DNA of 64,000 nt from Leptothermofonsia sp049200465 (GTDB taxonomy: Bacteria > Cyanobacteriota > Cyanobacteriia > Leptolyngbyales > Leptolyngbyaceae). This document shows, one piece after another, positions 56,913 to 64,000 of this stretch; position 1 is the first letter of the stretch, and each line of letters starts with the position of its first letter. Below the pieces are notes generated by a model, which was not told the origin of the DNA, made no database searches, and saw only the letters and a list, made by a program, of their open reading frames with translations. The stretch lies in the NCBI RefSeq assembly GCF_049200465.1, contig NZ_CP120836.1:1798001-1862000 (forward strand), given 5' to 3'. Both the position numbers and the translations under genes were made by a program.

Positions 56913-59673
56913 ATTCTGCTTCTCGCTCTACCAGGATGATGTTTTCCGTCACCTTTTCAAAAGTATCGTCGTGGCTGATGACAAAGAGTTGACGAAAGGT
57001 TTTGATGTTAGCGATCGCTTCTGCCAGGCTTTCCCGACGGGGTCTATCCATATTGGTGGTGGGTTCGTCGAAAAATGCCACGTCAATATCGGCCAGAACT
57101 TTCAGGAGTGCCAGCCTAACCGCCAGCGCTGCACACATTTGTTCGCCACCGGATAGATTAATAAATCGACGGGAATGGGCACCCTCCCGCACGATAATTT
57201 CGTAGTCCCGCGTCCATTCCAGGCTGACATTGACCCGGTTAAGCAGTTCTCGAAACAGGCAATCAGCTTCTCTGGAGATTGTTTGAACATAGCGTTCGGT
57301 AATGCGGGGACCCGCTTCTTTATATACCTTACGGGCAAACTTGATGAACTTTTCAGTTTTGTGTCTCTGCTCTAGCGCTGTCTTGGCTTGCGATCGCTTC
57401 TCCTGAATGGTTTGTAAGCGGGCTAACTGGTGGTCGAGGTTGTCCAGATACTTCTGCATATCGGGGAGGCGAGCCTTGAGGGCAATTTGCTGAGTGTTCG
57501 CCTGCTGATAGGCGGCCTGAACAGATTGAAAGTGGACAGGATCGAAGGATTGGGTGAGGCGATCGTGCTCTTGTTGGATCTGGGCTGCCTCCTGTTTCAG
57601 GGTCTGGAGCTGATGGGTCGCTTCTTCAAGTTGTTTTTGCCGCTCCTTGCGCGTATTTGCCAATTCTCGATAGGCCAGATATTCCTGGTAGGCGGCTTGA
57701 TGCCGCTCTTTCAGGGATTGCTGGGTCTGCATCGCATCTGCCAGATTGGCAAATTCAGCAAGTTGGGTGTCGATCTTGGCTATTTTTTGCTGGATTTCTG
57801 TAACTGAAGTGTGTACCTTTTGAAACTGTTGCTGCAAATCTGACAATGGCTCAAGTTTTTGGGTCAGTAACCGAATCTGACCACGGGGGTCGTTGAGTGC
57901 CTGTAGTTCACTTTCAACTTGTGCCAGCTCCTGTTTTAGAGTGGATTCTGCCGCCAGTTTAGTTCTCAGTTCCGCTAAACTTACCTGCAAATGTTTGATT
58001 TCATTTTCCAGTTCCTGTTGCCGGATTAGCAGATTTTTCAGGGTTGAAAATTCGGTTTGCTGCCTTCTCAGGATTTGCAGTTCTGTGTGAACGGTCTTAA
58101 GCTGCTGTTCCAGCATTGCCGTACAAGTTTGCTCTGTCAGGTCGTTGAGAATGGTGTGCAGAGCGATGGTTAGTTGCTGTTGCCAGTCTGCACCGCTATG
58201 CAGGGCATGAATTGCCAAATCCAGGGCATCGGTCCACAAGGGAAGAGTTTTCTGCAATTCTCGCAAAGTCTCTTCTGCGTGCTGGGCCTGGGACAGGTAG
58301 CGATCGCCCCGTTCCTTTGACTGAGACAGGATCTGCTGTAAATCAGCTTTAAACTGGGTTGCCGCTTCTATACGGCTGAGTTGCTGCTGTAAACGCTGCT
58401 GCTGCTGCTCCAACATTGGAATCTGCTGGATGGAAGATTCCAAAGCCTGAAGGTGGAAAATTTCTGCCTGTAACTGGAAAAGCTGATTTTGCCGTTCTGC
58501 GTGCAACTTTTCCTGAGTCTGAAGAGTTTGTTGCCAGCCTGCCAGTGTTTGAAACTGCTGACTGAGATTCTGACATTGCTGCTCCAGGTTGAGCTGACGG
58601 CATGTTTGGGGTTCCAGTTGTTTGATTTGCTGTTCTGCGATGGCGAGTTCTTCCAGTTGATGGGTGAGGGTTGCCAGTTGAGTTTTGCGATCGCTCAGCA
58701 GTAGTTCGTATTGCCGCTTTTCTCGCTGCCACTGTTGCTCAACCTGCCACTGTTGCTGGAGGGCCTGAAAGGTTTCTTCTGCTTGAACAAAGGTTTGATA
58801 CGCTTCCCGGTTTGCCGTACAAATAGCAACCGCTTGCTCTGCCTGTCGTAAATCTGTTTGTAATCGAGTGATTGTTTCCAGTTGTCTTTCGATTCGCTCA
58901 GTCAGCCGTTCTAGCTGGGATTGACACCGTTGAATCTGGGTTGCCTGATCAACCAGTTGGGTTTGCTCTGCCTGAAGTTGAGTCAATTGAAGTTGAAGCT
59001 GCTGCAAATCGGTTTGCACCTGTTCAATTTCCTGATGCTGCGCCTCACGTTTCTGTTGCAGCGGAATCAAATCTTCCAAATCTTTGTCATAGCCAGCAAT
59101 CTCTCGCTCTAAATTTTCGACCAGGCTTCTGGCGTATTTTTCCAGATCGCCCATTTTCTTCCAGGTTTGTTGATATTCCTCAACCTTTAGAATTTTGTCA
59201 AAGATGGGCTTACGGTTTTCTTTAGTCAGTAGAAAATCTGCGGTGAAAGTACCCTGAGGAACACCAATAGTGCTGGCAAATAATTTACCCAGGTCGGTTC
59301 CGGGGGTAACTCCCAGATGTTGCCGCAGCCAGGGTAACACTTCTTCCTTAATTTTGCTGTAAGGTAGGCGCTCATTGAGTTGAGAGTCATAGAGGGTATA
59401 GCCTCTTGTGGTGCAACGCTGGATTTCGTAAGTGCGCCCGTCTCGATTTGATACAAAAGAAACTGATACTTGAGCACTGGCAGATCCGTTGCAGATCAGG
59501 TCTTCTTTGCTATACCCGCCAATGTAGTCAAACAGAACCCAGGCGATCGCTTCCAGAATGCTCGACTTGCCTGCGCCATTTTCGCCAAAGATAGCATTAA
59601 TTCCTGGCTGAAAGAAAAATTGACGTTCACGATGCCGTTTAAAATTTTTTAGCGTAACTGAAAGAATTTCCAT
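56911..59673 (-). CDS. SbcC/Rad50-like SMC-type ATPase
   Basis: 920 residues from ATG 59673 (MEILSVTLKNFKRHRERQFF). The N-terminal Walker A is FGENGAGKSSILEAIAWVLF. The C-terminal ABC signature and Walker B are INLSGGEQMCAALAVRLALL and ADIDVAFFDEPTTNMDRPRR. The middle about 600 residues are a very Gln/Leu-rich coiled coil. I see no CxxC zinc hook at its apex, which true SbcC/Rad50 proteins carry. No sbcD nuclease is adjacent. It is therefore an SbcC-like DNA repair ATPase whose partner and dimerisation mode are uncertain. Confidence 0.88.
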   Translation of the reverse strand: MEILSVTLKNFKRHRERQFFFQPGINAIFGENGAGKSSILEAIAWVLFDYIGGYSKEDLICNGSASAQVSVSFVSNRDGRTYEIQRCTTRGYTLYDSQLNERLPYSKIKEEVLPWLRQHLGVTPGTDLGKLFASTIGVPQGTFTADFLLTKENRKPIFDKILKVEEYQQTWKKMGDLEKYARSLVENLEREIAGYDKDLEDLIPLQQKREAQHQEIEQVQTDLQQLQLQLTQLQAEQTQLVDQATQIQRCQSQLERLTERIERQLETITRLQTDLRQAEQAVAICTANREAYQTFVQAEETFQALQQQWQVEQQWQREKRQYELLLSDRKTQLATLTHQLEELAIAEQQIKQLEPQTCRQLNLEQQCQNLSQQFQTLAGWQQTLQTQEKLHAERQNQLFQLQAEIFHLQALESSIQQIPMLEQQQQRLQQQLSRIEAATQFKADLQQILSQSKERGDRYLSQAQHAEETLRELQKTLPLWTDALDLAIHALHSGADWQQQLTIALHTILNDLTEQTCTAMLEQQLKTVHTELQILRRQQTEFSTLKNLLIRQQELENEIKHLQVSLAELRTKLAAESTLKQELAQVESELQALNDPRGQIRLLTQKLEPLSDLQQQFQKVHTSVTEIQQKIAKIDTQLAEFANLADAMQTQQSLKERHQAAYQEYLAYRELANTRKERQKQLEEATHQLQTLKQEAAQIQQEHDRLTQSFDPVHFQSVQAAYQQANTQQIALKARLPDMQKYLDNLDHQLARLQTIQEKRSQAKTALEQRHKTEKFIKFARKVYKEAGPRITERYVQTISREADCLFRELLNRVNVSLEWTRDYEIIVREGAHSRRFINLSGGEQMCAALAVRLALLKVLADIDVAFFDEPTTNMDRPRRESLAEAIANIKTFRQLFVISHDDTFEKVTENIILVEREAE

Positions 59674-59925
59674 GCAATGGCTACCAGCATTCAGCAATTG
59701 GCACTCAGATAGTTTGCCCGAAAAAGAGATAAGTGTAATAGAGCAAGAGTACTAATATTGAAACAGAAAGTCTCTCAAACGAAAACTGGTCAAACAATCG
59801 GAATCTGCCTGACATAAAAATAGGAACTAGAAGTCAGGAGCCACTAGGAGCCAGGAACCAAGAGTCATAAGCTTAAATGCGTAGTTTGTGATGGCTCCTT
59901 GAAAAGGGTCTTTCAGGGGCAAGTT

Positions 59926-60603
59926 TCAATACTCAATTCCTGGCTGAGCTTTAACCCCCTGTTCCCGAAAGGGATGTTTGATCAGAGTCATTTCGGTGAC
60001 GAGATCGGCATGGTCAATTAATACTGGAGGCGCACCTCTGCCCGTCAAAATGACATGGGAATGATCAGGCTTATGTTCCAACCCCGATAACACCTGATCA
60101 ACAGTTAGATAGCCATGTTTCAAGGCAACGTTGACTTCATCCAGTAAAACCAATCTGAAGTCGGGGTTCTTAACAAAAGTGAGGGCTTTTGTCCAGGCGG
60201 CTTGTGCCATTTGGGTGTCCCGTTCTTTATCTTGCGTTTCCCAGGTAAAGCCTTCACCCATGGCGTGAAATTCTAGCTGGGGGGAGGTACCATCCACACT
60301 TACAGTCCAGGGTTGGAAGGCTGCTTTTTCAGCAGGCTCCCAGGCTCCTTTGATGAACTGGATGATTGCCACCCGGTAGCCATGCCCCAGCGATCGCAAT
60401 ACCATTCCCAACGCTGCTGTGGTTTTTCCTTTGCCATTGCCCGTATGCACAATGATCAGTCCCTTTTCGCTGGTCATTCCTGCTAAGCGCTGCTCCTGTA
60501 CCTGCTTGCGTCGCTGCATTTTTTTGCGGTAGCTCTCTTCGGCAGAGGGGCGATCGCGGATTTCTTCCCCATGACTGGTCAGCTCGGAGTTTAAACTATT
60601 CAT
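59926..60603 (-). CDS. cobO: Cob(I)yrinic acid a,c-diamide adenosyltransferase
   Basis: Attaches the 5'-deoxyadenosyl group to the corrin cobalt in cobalamin synthesis and salvage. 225 residues. Motifs: P-loop IVHTGNGKGKTTAALGMVLR, IIQFIKGAWEPAEKAAF, LVLLDEVNVALKHGYL and HVILTGRGAPPVLIDHADLV, ending MTLIKHPFREQGVKAQPGIE. The N-terminal 45 residues (SYRKKMQRRKQVQEQRLAGM) are the usual basic leader. I see no cobalamin riboswitch in the short upstream spacer. It is a single gene. Confidence 0.96.
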   Translation of the reverse strand: MNSLNSELTSHGEEIRDRPSAEESYRKKMQRRKQVQEQRLAGMTSEKGLIIVHTGNGKGKTTAALGMVLRSLGHGYRVAIIQFIKGAWEPAEKAAFQPWTVSVDGTSPQLEFHAMGEGFTWETQDKERDTQMAQAAWTKALTFVKNPDFRLVLLDEVNVALKHGYLTVDQVLSGLEHKPDHSHVILTGRGAPPVLIDHADLVTEMTLIKHPFREQGVKAQPGIEY

Positions 60604-60686
60604 TGCTGGTACTCTTCACTTGTGGATAGTTCGTTATCACACCGGGCACTAGGCAACTAAAATCACAGCTATCTGCGATCGCTCAT

Positions 60687-60980
60687 CTAATCAAACGTAA
60701 ACAGGCTAGGCTGATCCTTTACCACTTCTAAGCGTGCCATATCTCCCTGGTAGTTATTGTTAATCAGTTTTGCCCGTTGCTTGAGGTGCTTTGGTACGTA
60801 GCAGAGGTCAACAGGCAACCCGTGATACAACATAAACTCTGCAAGTTGGTCAGGATGGATGAAAATGCGCTCCTGATGAAGGCGTTGCAGAATTTCGGGA
60901 AACGTATGCCAGCGTGCAGATTGAGCACAATGCTGAGATTGCTTAATAGTTGAAGAGTTGCTAAAGGAATTGTTTGACAT
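60687..60980 (-). CDS. Conserved cyanobacterial hypothetical protein (97 aa)
   Basis: No named family. From ATG 60980 (MSNNSFSNSSTIKQSQHCAQ); the open frame continues upstream through a tandem repeat, which I regard as non-coding. The core looks folded: HTFPEILQRLHQERIFIHPD, AEFMLYHGLPVDLCYVPKHL, KQRAKLINNNYQGDMARLEV. It lies 83 bp after the cobO start, on the same strand, so it could share a transcript with cobO. Function unknown. Confidence 0.65.
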   Translation of the reverse strand: MSNNSFSNSSTIKQSQHCAQSARWHTFPEILQRLHQERIFIHPDQLAEFMLYHGLPVDLCYVPKHLKQRAKLINNNYQGDMARLEVVKDQPSLFTFD

Positions 60981-61030
60981 AGCAGGCGAATGAAGCGGAT
61001 AAAAAGGCTTGATGCGTTCTATGGTGTGCG

Positions 61031-61072
61031 TGGATCTATCCATTTTGCACCTGGATCTATCCATTTTGCACC
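61031..61072. repeat. 21-bp tandem duplication
   Basis: Two perfect adjacent units (61031-61051 and 61052-61072), each starting tggatctatccattttgc. The 21-base period keeps an upstream-extended reading frame open, but I judge the region non-coding. Confidence 0.92.
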
Positions 61073-61612
61073 TGTAGTATAAGGATGGAGCTATGCCAAT
61101 ACCTGCTGCCAACATCATTGCGTATCCTTTCAACAGATGCAACTAACTTGCTTCAAGCGGTCAGGGAATTTCGCCAAAAGCCATGTTTTGTTAAAAAAAT
61201 CCGTAGTTCTATTGAGAAGCTTTGAGATATTGGTGCTAGATTGGTAAGGTTAGTGTCTGAAGGTTGTCTGAAAGAATTGAGACCTCTTTCCCTGACTGGA
61301 TACCACTTGCTCTGGTATCTGGAAATGAAACTAAAGCGGAAACGGCAGTGCGACCCAGCACTATCGTGGGCAGATCGGTGTGAAGCACCCAGTATGAGCT
61401 GACCGACCTGTAACTTGAGGTTCGCAACTCGTTGGAATTGGTTTGATCTCGTCCATCTGAAGATTTGGTCCTTTATCACTCTTGCGAACTCGGTCGGTCA
61501 AGTTCTCTTTAGGAGAATTTTTTAACTAAATACGTGAAAGCAGAGTTGCTTGTCTCGGGTAAAGGTTTGTTGAACGGTGTTCATTTGTCGTTCTACGAAT
61601 TCTAAGCGTCAG

Positions 61613-61677
61613 GTTCTGGTAGAGAGCCCCCTGGATGCGGCGGACGCTCTGCTGCTCTAGGGGTTACCAATCAGAAC
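61613..61677 (+). ncRNA. Candidate structured RNA or leader hairpin
   Basis: A 65-base imperfect hairpin. The outer arms are gttctg (61613-61618) and cagaac (61672-61677). An inner stem pairs ccccct with aggggt, and an apical stem pairs gcggc with gctgc around ggacgctct. No matching ORF. It lies about 200 bases before the ATG of the next gene, so it could be a small RNA or part of its leader. Strand and function are inferred only from position. Confidence 0.3.
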
Positions 61678-61880
61678 GTATCTGTTCCTTAACCTGCTTA
61701 CCCAGGTAGGAACGTTGAATGAGATATGGAAAAGCTGGCTTCACCAGATGTTCAACACCCCAACGGCACTGCTTGATGTAGTGGCTGTTCCGTGTGCGCG
61801 GGAGGATGTCTGTCCTTGGGGATGTCAATGTTCATTTCTTCAACCTTATTTATGCTGTCCACTTTTTTCGGAGTGCAAAG

Positions 61881-63086
61881 ATGTCAAAATTGCTCAGTCA
61901 GAAAATCGCACCCTCCCCCATGCCTGCGGAGATTGGTGTCGTCGATTTGATCGATGGCTACTTTACTGCATATAACTCTGCCCGCCTGCGTGAGATTTGC
62001 CACCTGTTGAGCCGTGAAGTGATGCAGGAAGGGGTCACTGTGGGGATGAGTTTGTCGGGTGCTATGACTCCGGCAGGTTTTGGAGTATCTGTACTGGCTC
62101 CCCTGGTGCGTAATGGCTTTGTGGATTGGATAATCAGTACCGGAGCAAACCTGTATCACGATATACATTATGGATTGGGACTGGAACTGTATGCCAGCAG
62201 CCCATTTCTGGATGATGTGAAACTGCGTCAAGAAGGACGAATTCGTATTTATGACATCGTATTTGAATACGATGTGTTGTTAGAGACTGACGCGTTTCTA
62301 CGAGAAATTTTGAAAGCGGAGCCTTTCCAGAAGCGCATGAGTACAGCAGAGTTTCATTACCTGCTAGGTCGGTATGTGCGTGAAGTTGAAAAGCAATTGG
62401 GCGTTAAGAATTCCTGCCTATTGGCAACGGCTTATGAGTGCGGTGTTCCAATCTACACGTCTTCACCGGGAGACAGTTCTATCGGCATGAATGTTGCGGC
62501 GATCGCCCTGGAAGGCTCTCAACTGGTACTCGATCCCTCCCTGGATGTGAATGAAACCGCTGCAATCGCCTATGCTGCTCGCGAAACTGGCATCCCTGAA
62601 GTAGAGGGCAAGAGTGCGGCCCTGATCATCGGAGGGGGGAGTCCCAAAAACCTTTTACTGCAAACCCAACCCCAGTTACATGAGGTGTTAGGACTGGAAG
62701 AACGGGGACATGATTACTTCATCCAGGTAACAGATGCCCGCCCGGACACTGGTGGACTGTCCGGTGCAACTCCCAGCGAAGCGGTGAGCTGGGGTAAGGT
62801 AGACCCCGAAGAATTGCCCAGCACAATTGTTTGCTACACCGACAGCACGATCGCCCTACCAATTATGACCGCCTACGTCATCAATCAGTGTCAGCCGCGC
62901 CCCCTGAAGCGGCTTTATGACCGGCGTGATGAAATGCTGGCAAAGTTGAAAGCTGATTACGAAGCTGCGAAAGCCAAGCCCACTCATCTGGTTTCTACCC
63001 CAATTCCGGTAATTGAGCCAGAACGGGAGTTGATAGCAACCTATCCGTGCGGCACACCAATTCGTAACGGGCACCGGAAAGGTTAA
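61881..63086 (+). CDS. speY: Deoxyhypusine synthase-like enzyme, probable homospermidine synthesis (SpeY type)
   Basis: 401 residues from ATG 61881 (GGAG about 9 bases upstream); a longer frame opens at 61794. The fold is deoxyhypusine synthase: MSLSGAMTPAGFGVSVLAPL, VDWIISTGANLYHDIHYGLG, VPIYTSSPGDSSIGMNVAAI, AALIIGGGSPKNLLLQTQPQ, and QVTDARPDTGGLSGATPSEA. EAVSWGKVD carries the conserved lysine where the archaeal/eukaryotic enzyme forms its spermidine intermediate. Bacteria lack eIF5A, so bacterial members act on polyamines instead, making homospermidine. NAD-dependent, cytosolic. The last 45 residues are a basic extension. Confidence 0.9.
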   Translation: MSKLLSQKIAPSPMPAEIGVVDLIDGYFTAYNSARLREICHLLSREVMQEGVTVGMSLSGAMTPAGFGVSVLAPLVRNGFVDWIISTGANLYHDIHYGLGLELYASSPFLDDVKLRQEGRIRIYDIVFEYDVLLETDAFLREILKAEPFQKRMSTAEFHYLLGRYVREVEKQLGVKNSCLLATAYECGVPIYTSSPGDSSIGMNVAAIALEGSQLVLDPSLDVNETAAIAYAARETGIPEVEGKSAALIIGGGSPKNLLLQTQPQLHEVLGLEERGHDYFIQVTDARPDTGGLSGATPSEAVSWGKVDPEELPSTIVCYTDSTIALPIMTAYVINQCQPRPLKRLYDRRDEMLAKLKADYEAAKAKPTHLVSTPIPVIEPERELIATYPCGTPIRNGHRKG

Positions 63087-63291
63087 TAGGAGATCAGGGG
63101 AGCGGAAGAGGGAGGGAGGGAGTAGGAGGGTAGATGGGTTCTGAGTTTCGAGTTCTGAGTTCTGGGTTGTCCCAATACCTGGTTCTTAGCCCCTAGCCCC
63201 CAGTCCCTGCCCCTTTTCTTCCTTCTTCTTCCTTCTTCTTCCTTCTTCCTTCTTCCCTCCAGTCCCTTTCTCTTAATGACCTGATCTCCTG
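63087..63291. repeat. Low-complexity spacer with CTTCTT microsatellite
   Basis: Purine-rich gggagggagggag is followed by gttctgagttt-like repeats and then a ttcttccttcttcttcc microsatellite (63215-63258). No gene. The strand asymmetry (pure pyrimidine for about 45 bases) could form triplex or slip during replication. Confidence 0.75.
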
Positions 63292-63552
63292 CTATGCATG
63301 TTCATTGACCTGTTCTTGTAACCAGAGATCAACGGGCTGTCCATCTTTACGGCGTAGTTCAATTTCCACCACCATCACTTGCCCTGACCCCGGTGGGGCA
63401 GTTTTTTGGTGGAAGAAAATATCATAGGCGTTTGGATCTTCGTTGCGCTCTTTCAGCCATTCCTGCACTTTCATCGTGGCGAAGAGTGATTGCCCCTGCT
63501 CAAACATCCGAGTTATTTGCATTTGCAGGGTGTAAGGGTTAAATCGAGGCAT
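63292..63552 (-). CDS. Conserved cyanobacterial hypothetical protein (86 aa)
   Basis: No named domain. Its text: FNPYTLQMQITRMFEQGQSL, TMKVQEWLKERNEDPNAYDI and FFHQKTAPPGSGQVMVVEIE, with charged ends. It reads as a small soluble helix-then-sheet protein. It lies 24 bp after the rhomboid gene on the same strand, so the two are probably co-transcribed. Confidence 0.65.
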   Translation of the reverse strand: MPRFNPYTLQMQITRMFEQGQSLFATMKVQEWLKERNEDPNAYDIFFHQKTAPPGSGQVMVVEIELRRKDGQPVDLWLQEQVNEHA

Positions 63553-63576
63553 ATGATTACTCCTAATCTCTCACCT

Positions 63577-64000
63577 TTATCGCCGATCTGAGGATAATAA
63601 CCCAAGCATCGGTCCTAGAATTGCGCCGAAAACAAATCCGCCAGCATGTGCCCAATAAGCAATGCCTCCTTCTTCTATGTTTATTTGGGCATCAAGACTG
63701 GCGACGCCGTAAAACGCTTGTTGTACAAACCAAAGGCCAAGAAAAACAAAGGCTGGAATGTGGATGGGAATAATAATAAATCCCAGGGGAAGTAGGGTAA
63801 GAATTTTTGCTCCGGGAAAGCGGAGGATGTAAGCACCCATAACACCCGCGATCGCCCCACTCGCCCCCAGCGAGGGGATAGTTGAATACGCCGAAAAAAA
63901 CCATTGAGTCAGAGCGGCAAGTGCGCCACAGGCCAGGTAAAAAATGAGATACCTGAAGTGACCTAATTTATCTTCAACGTTGTTGCCAAAGATTGACAGA
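63577..64000 (-). CDS. Rhomboid family protease, N-terminus cut by the window end
   Basis: The last 140 or so residues of a rhomboid. The visible frame from the window end reads SIFGNNVEDKLGHFRYLIFY, then LGASGAIAGVMGAYILRFPG with the catalytic Ser, and AYWAHAGGFVFGAILGPMLG with the catalytic His, ending SSDRR. It is closely similar to the rhomboid at 5743-6498 (same GASGAIAGVMGAYILRFP and FVQQAFYG-type blocks), so the two are paralogs. The missing start lies beyond position 64000. The small gene at 63292-63552 is directly downstream. Confidence 0.92.
   Translation of the reverse strand, partial: LSIFGNNVEDKLGHFRYLIFYLACGALAALTQWFFSAYSTIPSLGASGAIAGVMGAYILRFPGAKILTLLPLGFIIIPIHIPAFVFLGLWFVQQAFYGVASLDAQINIEEGGIAYWAHAGGFVFGAILGPMLGLLSSDRR

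Larger units (their letters stand above)
60981..61880. other. Spacer upstream of the deoxyhypusine synthase-like gene
   Basis: 900 bases. It holds a 21-bp tandem duplication at 61031-61072 (tggatctatccattttgcacc-type units), a small hairpin gatacca/tggtatc near 61298-61320 and a longer hairpin at 61613-61677. A minus-strand ORF at 61153-61479 has no protein-like features. A plus-strand extension of the next gene from 61794 is less likely than ATG 61881. No confident gene. Confidence 0.5.

Noticed and set aside
60604..60686. Cobalamin riboswitch upstream of cobO
   Set aside because: The spacer is only about 83 bases and lacks the conserved B12-box sequence.
61153..61479. Minus-strand ORF of 108 codons
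   Set aside because: Composition and pattern are not protein-like, no family is visible, and it lies in a spacer with hairpins.
1..64000. tRNA genes, rRNA genes, CRISPR arrays and transposases
   Set aside because: I looked for cloverleaf, spacer-repeat and transposase patterns on both strands by eye and found none. A dedicated search program could still find a tRNA.

Overview
This window is a cyanobacterial chromosome segment. The evidence is the set of photosystem genes (psbB, psbT, psbM, psbO, psaK), the NDH-1 subunit ndhN, the clock-input protein LdpA, a SigF-type group 3 sigma factor, and frequent GCGATCGC (HIP1) octamers. Spacers also carry the heptameric TTAGTTG-type short repeats and GC-rich hairpin repeats typical of filamentous cyanobacteria. 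A Leptolyngbya-like lineage is plausible, but nothing here fixes the genus.

Layout. (1) 46-5586: a co-directional three-gene cassette. It encodes a multi-winged-helix protein, an ORC/STAND-like AAA ATPase, and a large fusion of a DEDD 3'-5' exonuclease, a Cas4-like Fe-S PD-(D/E)XK nuclease and an FtsK-type motor. This is the best candidate for an undescribed DNA-processing or defence system. (2) 5743-8914: rhomboid protease, a tiny membrane ORF and a pentapeptide-repeat membrane protein. (3) 8915-14419: an accessory-looking stretch with palindromic repeats, DUF2237, CIA30, MerR and ArsC/Spx-like genes, and broken glutathione S-transferase and aldo/keto reductase genes. (4) 14639-23409: LOG family protein (frameshifted), a TPR-glycosyltransferase-FkbM fusion, prepilin peptidase, leuB and photolyase. 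(5) 23643-41307, all on the minus strand: the S10-spc-alpha ribosomal supercluster, transcribed from rplC to prfA, with secY, adk, infA, rpoA and truA. As is usual in cyanobacteria, rpsJ, rpsN and rpmD are absent from it. (6) 41827-46894: ndhN, ldpA, an R3H/AAA (Ycf45-like) gene and hisC. (7) 48147-56838: photosystem genes psbB-psbT (minus) and a ferredoxin, psbM, psbO and psaK (plus), with sigF and ackA. (8) 56911-64000: SbcC-like ATPase, cobO, a deoxyhypusine-synthase-like (homospermidine) enzyme, small conserved proteins and a second rhomboid cut by the window end.

Two cross-cutting features stand out. Single-base indels in or beside homopolymers break several genes. One of them is the essential rplB, which needs two corrections to give a normal 287-residue L2, so some 'pseudogenes' may be assembly errors. 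There are also at least nine short (12-35 bp) perfect tandem duplications, mostly between genes, two of which end just past a stop codon. No tRNA, rRNA, CRISPR array or intact transposase was recognised.
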